Positions 27,701 through 38,000 of a DNA stretch of 64,000 bases are shown piece by piece. The first letter of the stretch is position 1. Each line of letters opens with the position of its first letter. The DNA comes from Hydractinia symbiolongicarpus (taxonomy: Eukaryota > Cnidaria > Hydrozoa > Anthoathecata > Hydractiniidae), in the NCBI RefSeq assembly GCF_029227915.1, contig NC_079880.1:20646501-20710500 (forward strand). The letters run 5' to 3'. The translations under genes and the position numbers were made by a program. The notes beneath the pieces are model-generated. The model saw only the letters and a program-made list of their open reading frames with translations, made no database searches and was not told the DNA's origin.

Positions 27701-30700
27701 ACAGCGCAAACAAGGTTGTTAAGTTGGTACTAGCTTAAGACAAGTGTGTTACGTGCAGAAACTTTCGCGCGTAGAAATTCGTAAAGTGCGCGTTGGTGAT
27801 TACGGCCTAATTCCGTAAGGTTTTGATTTGCAAAGGGTTATGTTCGCAAACATATTAATGTGACTCATTCGCGAAATTTTATGTTCGCGAAATTTCCCAT
27901 TCGCAAAAGTTTCTGCACTTAGAATAGTTTGTGGAGATAGGAAACTCAAAATTCGAGAATGAAATTTCTTTCTGCTGTTTTAACTCTTTTCAAGAAAAAC
28001 TAAAAAGTGACTATTTTTTAGTATTTTTTACAATTGTTAATCATTTATTTTGTAGACAAGATTCATCGTTAAACATGGCCAAAGAAAAAATGACAATAGA
28101 AGAAGAACAAGATAACTCACCTTTGTTCTTTCAACCGGGTAAACCGGGCTACTACTCACCCCGACCGGGTAAAAATTCTCCGGAACGCTTAAATTGCATG
28201 AGAAATGTGGGAAGGTTAGTACAGTTTCAGTTCGAATTTTGCTTAATTGCAGCTCAGCTTACGTGTGGACCATTTTATGCTGATTAAGCATTTTCAGCGT
28301 ACATAAGTGAATTCTTAGGTCCTTTAATACTGTTTGTTTTTACTTTGTTTCATAGGATTGTTGGTCTGTGTCTTCTTCAAAATGAAATTTGTCCACTCGC
28401 TTTCAATCGACATGTCATCAAGTATCTGTTAGGTAGAAAGGTAAGCCGGTCTTTAAATGTTTATACACGATTGGCACGCATACTAAACATGTTCAAATGT
28501 TTATACATGGTTAGCATACATACTAAATATGTTGAATGTTCGTACACGGTTGACACGCATACTAAATATTTTTGAATGTTTATACATCGTTGTCACGCAT
28601 ACTTAACATGTTAAACGGTCATACACTGTTGGCACGCATACTAAACATGATTGTTTTTTGGTGTTTTTGTTTTAATATGTTAATTTATGTGATATGCGAT
28701 AAATTTATTGAATCGTTAGAATAACTCAGTTTAAAATAAGGATATTAAACTAAACCATTCTTGCTGCGGTTATTTTTAACATATGACATAATGTTTTTTG
28801 TTACAGATTAGTTGGCATGATTTGGCATTTTTTGACCCCACTTTGTATGAAAGTCTTCGAAATCTGATGGAAGAAGCAACACGGGAAGACAATACTGATG
28901 TTTTCTCATCGCTCGATCTGACATATTTAATCCAATTAAGAACAGAAGAAGGTATAGTGCAAGTTTGGTTATTGTTGTTTTGTTGTGCAACACCACTTGT
29001 TTGACGCCTTAAATGAACATGGCACTGCACTGTCCTATTTTTCACATTAAAATGCGTTAGTAAAAAGCCACAAATATCGATAGTGTTGCAAAAAGAGCTC
29101 AGTTGTGTGACATACGAAACAGTGGGTAACGTTCGTCTTTGTATTAACAGTTTTCTCCACGTGGGTTTTAAATGTAAGCATAATACGGGAATTTACCCCA
29201 CCCCGCAAATTTTATCAACATGTGTTAGATGTTATGTGATTAATTTTTTCTCTCTTATTTTAGGAGGTGGCAGTGTTGAGTTGGTCAAAGGAGGAGCACA
29301 AGTTGAAGTGGCAGCTGATAATGTTTATGATTACGTAAAGAAGTATGCTGAATACCGAATGATAACTAATTCTAGAAGAGCTCTACAGGTAAGCTCGCAC
29401 TATGAAATATGGTTTCAATGTGGGTGCATATTAAAACTGTAGAGGAGTCAGAAAAATTTCTTCACGTTAGAGTAAAACAAATGTTATTTTTACCGCTACA
29501 CTTGAAGATATTAGACATAACAGATTATTGGTCAAGGAAACTGTGGCTAACTTAATAACTAAGACCTACTCGGTTTGATTGTGACCAGCTGGGAATAATT
29601 TTGACTAATGAGGATGATAATGTTTACCAACTTAGGATAACTTGATGGTGACGAACCGCCGTTATTTGGCAACAAGTCGCATTGTCATGATTAGTGTCAG
29701 GTTGTTGTTTTTTTTGTCTTACTCATTATTGTTTTACTCGTTTTAGGCCATCCGAAGAGGCTTGTTAGACGTTGTACCTGCAATTCACTTAGAAGGATTA
29801 ACCGCTGAAGATTTTCGTCTGCTTCTTAACGGTGCGGGTGACATCAACGTGCAGCAGCTGTTAAGTTACACTTTCTTCAGTGATGAAACAGGTGGTGAGG
29901 GTGATGAGAAGTTGGCGAAATTTAGAAAGTGGTTTTGGTCGGTTGTAGAAAACATGACTCCAAAACAGAAACAAGATTTGGTGAGTGCACTTTGTGTAGA
30001 CAGTTTAAAGTCGCTGATTTTTTATACAACATAGGTTTAAGGCTGGTTTAACTACATTAATTGCGCAACACCTCTTTTGTCGCTTTGTGGTACAACATGT
30101 GTATACAATGAAGTCGTAATAGTGACTGTCGGACAACAGTCGCTCAACATTTTTTTTATATTAATGGAAACCGAATTTTAAAGAGTTTTAGTGCTGAGGC
30201 CTGTCGTTATTTTTTTCAACAAGTTGGTTTGGTTATCTACCTTTAAGTATTTACTCAAAACCAGCTCGATCACTCTTTTAACTTTGTCACTTCGAGGAGG
30301 GGTGCTTATTCAGGGAAGCCGCACTACACTCTTTTTTATAAGAGTATTAAAATTTCTAACTAGGGTGGTGATTATTCTTTTTTCTCTATTGTTTTGAACA
30401 ATGACCTTTTTTAACCTGAAATCCCAGCCTAATATCCTTATTAAGCATATTCTTACAAACACGTGCATTATGTTAAAGAAGGAGACATTTTAATTAAAAT
30501 AAGTCTTGGAATGTGCCTTTTTAAATGGAAGAGAAACCCATTTAAGGACGAATGGTCTCGTTAAGCATTTTCCATCTGAAGTGTGGTGCTTTTTCAAGAA
30601 GAAGAGGGGCGGATGGAGTCGCTTTATTGAGGACGCACGCACGCTCATTTGAGTCAATACTGTATCTTTCCAAATTTTTTAAGTGGTTTGCCTTTAATTG

Positions 30701-30999
30701 AAAATTACAAATATTCCGTTTATGGCCTTTACGCTAACAGCAATACCAGCAAATTTGTGAGAACAATTTGTATTTTTTTATTTCAGCTTTATTTCTGGAC
30801 ATCTTCTCCTGCCATGCCAGCAAGTGCCGAAGGTTTTCAACCGATGCCTTCTGTGACGATAAAGCCAGCAAATGATCATCAACTACCAACAGCAAACACA
30901 TGCATATCACGTCTATACGTTCCTCTATATTCTTCCAAATCTATCCTAAGAAGCAAGTTTTTACTAGCGATAAGAACGAAAGTATTTGGTTTCGTCTGA
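2861..30999 (+). CDS. UBR5: E3 ubiquitin-protein ligase UBR5 (EDD/hyd), complete, 45 coding exons
   Basis: The spliced product is 2526 aa, against about 2800 in vertebrate UBR5. I placed 45 exons with GT-AG borders, and the running reading phase closes at every junction and at the TGA at 30997-30999. The start ([13 protein letters not shown]) aligns with the vertebrate N-terminus, and [10 protein letters not shown] follows in exon 3. Domains in order: UBA (about residue 195-245), a beta-propeller-like region (about 375-920), UBR box (about 1034-1102), acidic serine-rich linker (about 1440-1535), MLLE/PABC (about 2145-2206) and C-terminal HECT ending FGFV. Known role of the family: recognition of N-degrons and other substrates, PAM2 peptides through MLLE, and ubiquitin transfer through a catalytic Cys, mostly nuclear. 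Exon borders are given in the domain entries. The linker regions differ most from vertebrates. Confidence 0.96.
5408..5698 (-). pseudogene. Possible integrase-core transposon remnant in UBR5 intron 5
   Basis: The minus strand encodes a fragment ([19 protein letters not shown], then [11 protein letters not shown]) that loosely recalls integrase-core genes common in invertebrate repeats, where a W-rich strand precedes an R-x-D-x-G-T-E motif. The motif is incomplete and the frame breaks soon after. No ends were found. Called only weakly. Confidence 0.25.
8088..9497 (+). other. UBR5: UBR5 exons 7-8: Arg-rich segment and UBA domain
   Basis: Exons 8088-8289 and 9332-9497. Exon 7 carries an Arg/Gly-rich basic run ([19 protein letters not shown]) followed by [14 protein letters not shown]; exon 8 continues [18 protein letters not shown] and [17 protein letters not shown]. 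Together the latter two form the UBA (ubiquitin-binding) three-helix bundle, almost residue-for-residue as in vertebrate UBR5. Confidence 0.95.
9913..10533 (+). other. UBR5: UBR5 exons 9-10: linker before the propeller-like region
   Basis: Exons 9913-10069 and 10344-10533. Exon 9 encodes [17 protein letters not shown] and the FSEDI strand conserved in UBR5; exon 10 encodes a charged stretch with [15 protein letters not shown] and ends IEWWTCEQ. The following intron hosts a 1.44-kb MITE. Confidence 0.92.
10929..12368. mobile_element. 1.44-kb MITE with Harbinger-type TTA target duplication, in UBR5 intron 10
   Basis: Left end GGGGTCGTCTACAAATTTCG and the reverse complement of the right end GGGGTCATCTACAAAATTCG form about 22-bp terminal inverted repeats with two mismatches. 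Both sides are flanked by TTA (10926-10928 and 12369-12371), the TWA duplication typical of PIF-Harbinger elements. Dozens of ATACGAATT / AATTCGTAT motifs fill the subterminal parts on both sides, and a 53-bp tandem array fills the centre. No transposase gene is present, so it is non-autonomous. Confidence 0.85.
11231..11999. repeat. Tandem array, about 15 copies of a 53-54-bp unit
   Basis: The unit contains GCGATCTAAAAAAACATTTC, then TATCGCCGTTTTTCG and a T-rich tail. Starts of the GCGATCT core fall near 11234, 11287, 11341, 11395, 11449, 11502, 11556, 11609 (mutated), 11660, 11713, 11765, 11818, 11870, 11925 and 11977. It lies wholly inside the MITE. Confidence 0.92.
12498..15915 (+). other. 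UBR5: UBR5 exons 11-18: N-terminal beta-propeller-like region
   Basis: Exons 12498-12734, 12897-13054, 13342-13447, 13694-13943, 14064-14302, 14896-15007, 15248-15405 and 15660-15915. Conserved UBR5 strings include [46 protein letters not shown] (exon 12/13 junction), [22 protein letters not shown]-like sequence in exon 15, GVHAVLKT and [18 protein letters not shown]1-like repeats and beta-strands dominate this part of the family. Confidence 0.93.
13504..13529. repeat. Perfect 11-bp hairpin in UBR5 intron 13
   Basis: ACATAGATATC, a 4-base loop TTAT, and the exact complement GATATCTATGT. It is too short for a MITE call; no target duplication was seen. Confidence 0.5.
16090..16899 (+). other. 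UBR5: UBR5 exons 19-20
   Basis: Exons 16090-16239 and 16776-16899. Exon 19 holds [14 protein letters not shown], matching the conserved RCDGNRNILHACVS segment. The Ser-rich tail that follows is much shorter than in vertebrates, where about 150 more residues occur before the next conserved block (exon 20, TMWVPLFDG ... [14 protein letters not shown]). Confidence 0.9.
17040..17072. repeat. Perfect 12-bp hairpin in UBR5 intron 20
   Basis: GCATAAAGTAGG at 17040-17051 pairs exactly with CCTACTTTATGC at 17061-17072 across a 9-base loop. It may be the remnant of a small foldback element. Confidence 0.5.
17416..18090 (+). other. UBR5: UBR5 exons 21-22: UBR box zinc finger
   Basis: Exons 17416-17745 and 17944-18090. 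After the conserved [20 protein letters not shown] helix, exon 21 encodes the UBR box: [41 protein letters not shown], and exon 22 completes it with [13 protein letters not shown]. All Cys/His zinc ligands of the fold appear present. The UBR box binds type-1 N-degrons in this family. Confidence 0.96.
19733..19879 (+). repeat. Triplicated 3' end of UBR5 exon 24 with its 5' splice site
   Basis: A unit of about 48 bp (TTTTGTTCATAAAATCATTG ... CTGAAGTAAGAATTG) occurs three times in a row. The first copy contains the end of exon 24 and its GTAAGA donor at 19770. The second donor is at 19818, exactly 48 bases later and in frame without a stop (16 extra residues). The third, at 19864, is 46 bases further and out of frame. 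Copies 2 and 3 carry small changes. Confidence 0.85.
20098..20245. mobile_element. 148-bp foldback/MITE in UBR5 intron 24
   Basis: The left arm ATCTCCACTAGATAGAATAT and the reverse complement of the right arm ATCTCCAATAGGCGGAATAT, followed in both by TTCGAGCAGA, form inverted repeats of about 30 bp with a few differences, separated by some 90 bp. No open frame. Target duplication not clear. Confidence 0.65.
21490..22737 (+). other. UBR5: UBR5 exons 27-28: acidic serine-rich linker
   Basis: Exons 21490-21616 and 22531-22737. Exon 27 ends in [19 protein letters not shown] (vertebrates: DMELDLLAAAETESDSES) and exon 28 is dominated by Glu/Asp runs ([20 protein letters not shown]). Such acidic stretches are typical of this linker; the plus-two frame ORF overlapping exon 28 is a shadow. 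Confidence 0.9.
22937..23004. repeat. 68-base foldback hairpin in UBR5 intron 28
   Basis: TTAAACTAGT at 22937-22946 and ACTAGTTTAA at 22995-23004 are exact complements; the inner arms (GCTATACAC / GTGTATAGC and GTCTGTC / GACAGGC) also pair with a few mismatches, leaving a loop of about 6 bases. Confidence 0.65.
23090..26703 (+). other. UBR5: UBR5 exons 29-36
   Basis: Exons 23090-23331, 23730-23860, 23962-24105, 24220-24507, 25089-25231, 25559-25729, 25941-26170 and 26469-26703. Landmarks: [122 protein letters not shown] and [20 protein letters not shown]. The order and spacing match UBR5, but the stretch between exons 34 and 35 is far shorter than the vertebrate one. Confidence 0.93.
27102..27714 (+). 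other. UBR5: UBR5 exons 37-39: MLLE (PABC) domain
   Basis: Exons 27102-27245, 27321-27478 and 27584-27714. Exon 37 is Arg-rich. Exons 38-39 encode [18 protein letters not shown] and [17 protein letters not shown], the KITGMLLE-type signature of the peptide-binding MLLE domain shared with poly(A)-binding protein; it binds PAM2 motifs. Donor of exon 39 is GTTGTT, non-optimal. Confidence 0.94.
27752..27918. mobile_element. 167-bp Harbinger-type MITE in UBR5 intron 39
   Basis: Ends GTGCAGAAACTTTCGCG and the reverse complement of the right end GTGCAGAAACTTTTGCG, flanked by TTA at 27749-27751 and 27919-27921. Interior contains repeated TTCGCGAAA/TTCGCAAA strings. The ends resemble those of the larger element at 59939-60546, suggesting one family. 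Confidence 0.7.
28056..30999 (+). other. UBR5: UBR5 exons 40-45: HECT catalytic domain and C-terminus
   Basis: Exons 28056-28214, 28356-28440, 28807-28951, 29264-29388, 29747-29980 and 30787-30999. Conserved HECT strings: [84 protein letters not shown] and [19 protein letters not shown]. The thioester cysteine is residue 2495, codon TGC at 30901-30903, 31 residues from the end as in vertebrate UBR5. The product ends FGFV. A candidate AATAAA lies at about 31267. Confidence 0.96.
28456..28652. repeat. Tandem repeat, about five copies of a 40-bp unit, UBR5 intron 41
   Basis: The unit reads roughly AATGTTTATACACGGTTGGC followed by ACGCATACTAAACATGTT. Copies begin near 28456, 28495, 28535, 28574 and 28613 and differ by several substitutions. 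The array starts about 15 bases after the exon 41 donor. Confidence 0.8.
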
Positions 31000-32062
31000 A
31001 GCTTGCGTAATTCGAACGTGTTATCGCTTTGTTACGAGTTTTAACTCGCATACAGAAATCGAATTCGAACATTTTACCTGTGACGTAATACTTTTATTTA
31101 TGAAAAGTAAGAATATATAACGTGTTTTTCAGAAGAAAAAACATTTGTTCATTTTGTAACATATCGTAATATCGAAGATTGACAATTACGAAATTTCAAC
31201 GCGTAACATAGAAAATTGGCGGGAAAAAATCTATACTGCAAGAACACTAAAAATAGCACAATTTAAAATAAATATGCGCACATCGGAATGAGATTACTTT
31301 ACTCCTGGGAGCGAGGCTTGCCTGAAAATTTAAAACATATCTTCTGCGAAGAAATTCAGTATATAAAATAAGGAGAAATTATAAAAATCTTGTGATTCGT
31401 CTAAGGGTCTTTATCGGTAAAGTAATAAACGATTTTGCTACTGCTGGTCGTGAAGCAAATCAGTTTGTCTTTAGCAAAGTTATATCTTTTTTATGCTTGA
31501 AAGAAGTTTGGACAAAAGGGAAGAGCGAGAATTTTGGCGGGAATTTAATTTGGCCAACCTCGTCCCCAGGACTTTGGTTTTTTCTGGCGGTCCTAATATA
31601 AAAAGCCTCGCAGTTCAAGGGACGAGGTCGTAATTTGGCGACTAATTTTAATTTTCTTCCTAATAAAATTTCATCCCTTAGGTGCTGCAACACAAATCCC
31701 TAACTTTTTAAGTCAACCTCAAAGTTGTATAAACAATATATATATTCAAAAATATTTCTCCCACTTTAAATATTTAATACATTCAACAGGTTCTTCTATT
31801 CTTCTTCACAGAGGATTCAAAAATATTTTTTGCATAATTTATATGCTTAACTGAAGTGGAACACCAATGGACTATACAACATACATAAACAGGGGGTTCA
31901 AATGTTTCAAAGTCGGTTTATTTTAATATAAAGTGGCTAAATATACACCCTTCGAGAGCAATTTTTACTACTACACAACTTGCGTTCGCTGGCAACATAC
32001 CGTTTTCTATCAATTTCTATAGACATGGAAAAAACATAACATTATTAGGCAGGACAGGCAAG
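31000..32062. other. Intergenic region between UBR5 and DCX-EMAP
   Basis: Contains the UBR5 3' UTR (candidate AATAAA near 31267) and one palindromic miniature element at about 31554-31632. No other coding signal was recognised; the short ORFs here coincide with the palindrome. Confidence 0.5.
31554..31632. mobile_element. Palindromic miniature element (AACCTCGTCCCCAGG family)
   Basis: Begins CCAACCTCGTCCCCAGGAC and ends GGGACGAGGTCG, with ATATAAAAAGCCT in the middle. The same ends and the same internal string recur at 61534-61583 and 61887-61978. Non-coding. Confidence 0.6.
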
Positions 32063-35000
32063 ATGGGCAGACAGAGAATGTTCGTCTACGATTACGATGG
32101 CAGAAGAGTAAAGTTGGAAAAATCTTCTGACTCACAAAAAGATAAAAGCGAGGATTCATCTTTTAGTTTACCGCCAGTTGAAAACAAAGAGGATATTATG
32201 TCGTCTCGATCAGTAAGCGAGGCTAATGCCGCCCCAAACCAAGAAGAAGAGGATGCAGACATGCCAAAAGATAAAAAGAGTGAAGAGATGCGAAATAAAA
32301 AATATAATGTCCAAAAAAATGGTCTCTTAACCGATGTAAGCTAATTTTAAATATTTGTACCTAACGTTATAAAATTTTACATAAATGTTCTAAGTTTGAG
32401 TGTCGATAGAAAGAACTTTAGCAGGTTTCTTGTTATGGAAAACAAAAGTCAAAGAAATTATGAACAAATCAAGAAATTGTAATGATGAGGAATTTTCTCC
32501 AACCTCGATCCCAGGACCCGTAGCGTTTTTGTTTTTTTATAAGGATTAAAAGAAACTGTGTTGGAATCTTTCTTAAGATTTTTTTGTTTTGTTTTAATTT
32601 TCTCAGAACTGGTCAGAAAAAAATTTGGTCCATTGCTTACTAAAGTAGGGTACTTCAGACCGGTCAGTAATGCGGGTAATTTGACTATATTTTATTACAA
32701 ATAGCTATATTTTTTGGTTCTAATTGCAGGCCCTGTCCGTTTGTTTGCTTTAACTTCCTTTTCATATGATAACCCATGGTAACACGTTTCAAAACATAGA
32801 TTTCAATAATTTCTCTTGCTTGGAAATATTGAATACTGAAAGGTTCTCTTTACATTCTTGTGTTGTCATTTATAGTGAATAGTGCGATTGGATAGGTGAA
32901 GTTTGCTAAGTAACATATTACTGCTTTATATTAAGATGAATAATATAAATGCAGGTTGGTTTCTAATACAAACATTTTTGAATACTTTTCACAAATAGTC
33001 GATTCTAATTGGTTGTAATGGTCGTTTATTAGGGTTTAATGTCCATTGGCAACTGAGTTTTGATTAAACGAGGCAAAGTTGTTCTTTTTCCTTCGTAAGT
33101 CATGCCTCGTTTTTAAAGAGAGATAAAAAAAAAGTAATGGAATAATGTCAACAACAATTTAGAATGTGTTGATTAACTGAGATGTTAGATCAACATCATT
33201 ACCAATGCTTTTGGAGAGGAGAACCTCGTGGATGACAGCCTCTTTCCCAATGCTTTTGGAAAGAAGAACCCCTTAAATAAGTGCAAATGACTTTACATTT
33301 AGAGCATGTTAACTCGACGTGGTACAGTACGAAGCAGTGATGATTTGTCATATTTGCCTCAATTACACCACCGTGCAAGCACTATTCGAACATCTCGGAG
33401 TGAGCCATCATGGATGGAGTATTCTCGCATGCATAAACTCGCATATGAGCGATATCACGCAGCTGACCGTTTGTTTTTACGCGATGGTAATTTTCGCAAA
33501 ACTGCACCGCATGATAAGCTTGTGACATTTTATAAAGATTTCGAGAGTGTTGTCCCAGAAATAAGATTAGTTGTTAGTCCAGCGCGCTTCAGAAATGTGA
33601 GAGAATTGATTGACAATCTATCCAGATTAATCGATATCGGTAACCGTAGGTTTATCCATTCACAACATGGTCAGATTATCAGAGATGTCTCCGAGTTTGA
33701 GGATGGCGGCATTTATTTTTTTGGTCCTCCTCACATCTACGAATCCAACGATTACAACCTCTTTCGTCGTCAAGCAACTCCTGATTTACTAGATTCCGAG
33801 CTTGCTGACGTAACACTAACGCCCCGTGCCCCGCCTGTATCTTTGTATCGCCGAAGAAAAAAAATTAAAATCATTTTCAACAACAACAAACTGCACGCGT
33901 ATTCGTTTGTTGTGGACACGGGAAAACATAAATCTCTACTCCAAATATTGCAAGATTTAACGGACTTGGTTCCGTATTGGGAACAAGGACATGTTGAGAA
34001 AGTGTGCACACGAAATGGAAAAACTGTAAGTTATTTTTGATGCGGGCGAGTATGATTGACAGGCCATCTCGTCTTCAGGGCATCTTGTATCTTTCTGGTA
34101 CATATATCTTTCTCCGTGTCAAAAAGATACAAGGTACCCTGGGGTCGAGATAATTTGACAGGATGCTGTGCCCACGCGGTTTTCGTTTCTTAATGTTGTT
34201 TTATTAGATCAATTAATAGTAATAATTTAAAGTTCTAAATTATAGCCTTCTAAGGAAGAGTTAATACTTACTGCAAGTAAAATTGACAATATAATACAAA
34301 ATTTTTTTCCCCAGCCCTCGTTTCTTGTGTGTTTTCACCGTTTTAAATGTGAACTAAATATGAAATAAATATTTGTCATTTTTAACGTTGAAAGCATATT
34401 AAAAAAAAATTTAGTATAAGCCATTTTGGAATTAGAATACTATATTTCTAATTTTTTAAAAGCGGTGGGGCAAGTTGGACTTTGAATCCTCCGTTCTCAA
34501 TAGCGAAGCCTACAACAAAAGTGCTAGAATGTATAGGCTCATTAGATAGGTTTGCAGCTTTTCTTGGGATGTTCGTGCTTAAGTTCATGTGTCAGCGTCA
34601 TATTTAGAGTTCTCAAGTATTGTTTTGTAGCCAAATATTAAAAAGTTCCAAAACATGCCAAATCCAAAGCGATTCGGAAATTCGCGAATTATAACGCAAT
34701 ACGAGTCCAGGGGATCAGGATTTTATAGTAGTGCCCAAATTTAAACAAAAACGTGCCAGGATAGGTGATAAATGCCTCAAAATAGCACACTTTTTGTATG
34801 CTTTGATACCGAGAATTGATGGTTCAAAGTCCAACTTGCTCCACTGTATCCTAATTCCGAAATCGCGTATTAACGACGCACTTGAAAAAAAAACCAACAT
34901 TAGCAAATCAAAATTGATGCTGTATGACCATAGATGGTAATTTCTTTGTTTACACTTGTTTTTATGCTAGATCCAATCCATTCAAGAATTCTTTCAAACA

Positions 35001-38000
35001 ACCGACGAATTGTTCTTGGCTATTTCTTGGAACAGTCCGTATCATCATCAATATGCTGTCACTGATAGACCGTACTACTCAACGTACCACAATTACCTGA
35101 GGAAAAATCAAGTCGAATATTACGAACGTAAGGTTTTGAATTTTTTATTTTAAGAACTTGTACGAAAAAAAAAATATCGGTCAAAATATTTTAAGGCGAG
35201 ACGATTTTGAAATTCACTGCCACAAGTCATTACATAGTGTCTTTCCATATTAGATTCACACATTTAAACAACACTTACACTAGTCAATTTAAGAGTGAAC
35301 TTAAAGACTTAGGATCTTGGTTCACCTGGTCTACGTGTGTGCGAAAGTGGCGATTTTGAAGCTTGTCGGCTGCAGATCGCTAGCCATTTGAAAAAAACTG
35401 CTTTTGTTTCAAATTATAAGTCCAAGATTGTCAAAGCCATTTATGTATTTCAGATATTTATATAAAAAGATACAAAGTTTTGTAAGCAATCTCGTCCCCA
35501 GTGTTTATCTGTAAAAATATATATAAAAAGCAAGAAAGGACCTGGAGACTAAGTTGTGTATACATTTGTAAAAACAAGCTTTTACATTTGGAAAAATGTT
35601 AGTAAGTGGTAACGAGGTTGATGTAAATGATGTAATTACCTTTGTTCTTTTGTATTGTTTTCTGATATATGTACCAAACATTTTTATTCCAGGGTCGCTT
35701 CTGCAGCCATTTGAAATTAACATCAAGGGAAAAACACACGAATTTGAACCTCCAAACATCGAATACATCGATCCTCTGATTAAAAGATTTGATATCCCTC
35801 CATTTGAACATCTTGAAATGGAATGGGTGTATCTTTTCACAACAATCTTTGTGTTCAAACTTTAAGTACTGTTTAAATATTACGCATGCAAATTTAGGTT
35901 GGAGTCTGGGTGAGAGTTTGGCTGGAAGTATTAGCAACAAGTTTCTATAAATACTGATACGGAAACTTGGGTGCGTTCATGGTACAACCCAAGCGAAATA
36001 CACGTTTTTTAATAATACTATGGTTTATAAGAATATCAGGCTGAGATTAAAGTTAAAAACGATAGGTAGCTGTAAGAATAATGACCAGCCTGGTATTCGG
36101 CTGGGTATTCTTATTTCTAAGTTAATGGGACGCAAGAAGATGAGGGTTCTTCGCATATTAATTAATAGTTTGCACGCAGGTACAGTTAAGTCCTAAAATG
36201 GAGCTTTTTCTGAATTTTCACTGGACAATAAAAATAACAGTTGCCCGACCTCACTTACTTTGTGAGTCAGGTACATGCAATCACTTTTTTATATGCTTTG
36301 ATGTAGTAAGTGCAACCATGCACATATACCTAGCCTCACTAACTCTGTGAGATACTCAAAAAACAATAGCAGATTTTAATTTTTTTTTAATTTCCTTAAC
36401 GTCGCGTCAGATACGGTTATAACGGTAAAAATTGTCGAAACAACATTGTAATGCTTCCATCAGATGAAATTGTTTATTTCATCGCTAAAATTGTCGTTGT
36501 TTACAATCTGACATCGCAGAAGCAAAGATTCTACACCGAACATACTGAAGAACTTCGAAGCATCGCACAACATCCGAACTTATGGATTGTCGCAACTGGT
36601 CAATCATCCGGTACATTGCAAGAAGAGACCGGGCACATTAGAATTTGGGATAGCAAAAGCATGATCACACTAAATGTTTTAAGTTTAAATGACATTGATT
36701 TATCTGTGGAATGTTTAGCTTTTTCTCAAGTAAGAATCCTTGTTGTTTAGTTTTGTTATTTTCACAGCTTAGCTGCCATCTTGATTCTAACTAAATTGGA
36801 TATATGTTTTCTTTTTGTGAACTCAAATGTCGTATGTGAATGAGATGTAGTGTGCTTAAATCAATGGAGTGAGCCGTAATTTCATTTTAAGCGAGTTAGG
36901 ACGCGACGAATTAAATTTCATGTTCTTAAACCCTGTAGAGTGATGACGGCGTAAAATTAGCAAGCATCACAACATCAGAAGATGAATGGTTACTTCGTGT
37001 CTGGGACTGGGAGGAAGCCAACATCATATGCAGTAGTGAACCGTACATGGATGTTGAACTAATGTGTGCGTTTGATCCGTCTGACAGTGCAATTCTAGTT
37101 TCGTGTGGAAAGGATCACGTTAGTTTTTGGAATGTGCTTGATATGATTGCAAGTTGTGAAGACGGAGCTTTCGACGGACACCCTCGCGCTGAGTATGTCA
37201 CGTGCTTAAGTTTCAATGCAGAACACGTGTTGATAACAGCAGATTCTTCAGGTAACATTCAAATATGGGATAAAATCGATCGTGTTGTGATCTCCAACGT
37301 TGTGACAGAACATACTGGCAGCATAATAACTATTAAAGCTCTGCATGATCGTTGTATCCTCACAGGGGGAGGGTCAGATAAAACTTTATGTTTGCTTAAA
37401 TACGATGAAGAGTTTCCAACACTAAACAAAGTTCAACTTTCTGATAACCAAGGTGGAATTGTTGCAATTGCATCAAATAATCCCCTGGAGGGAGATCCAG
37501 GGGAGATGATGTTGTACCTTGGCACAAGTATGAACAAGATACTACAAGGTAGCATGAACGCGGAGTTACAATGCATCGTCAGTGGAACCTCTGATGACGT
37601 CACTGCATTGGCTGTCAAGACATCTGACAAAAAGTTTCTGTCCGCTGGAGTTGATACAGCGATTACTTTGTGGTCAACAGAAGATCACACGCAAATCTGG
37701 GAGACCAGCATTGATATTTCGTGTACGGCGGCTTCTCTGCATACAAATGGAGAAATTGCGGCTATTGGTACATCTTCCGGAGAATGGCTTGTTTTTGAGT
37801 TGGGTGAACCGCAGCAAATAGGTTCATATCAATGCGATAATTCTCCTGTGACCTGCTTAAGTTATTCTGAAAATTCTGCTTTTCTCGCTGCCGGTACAGA
37901 TAAGGGAAGTGTGTTCCTGTATAATTGTTTCAACGAAGGGAAAGGCTACCGGCATATGCAGAGTATCAAGGTACGTGGAAATATTATTTACCTTCTGAGT

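Noticed and set aside
35505-35940. Overlapping minus-strand ORFs of 113-117 codons
   Set aside because: Antisense to DCX-EMAP exon 4 and adjoining intron.
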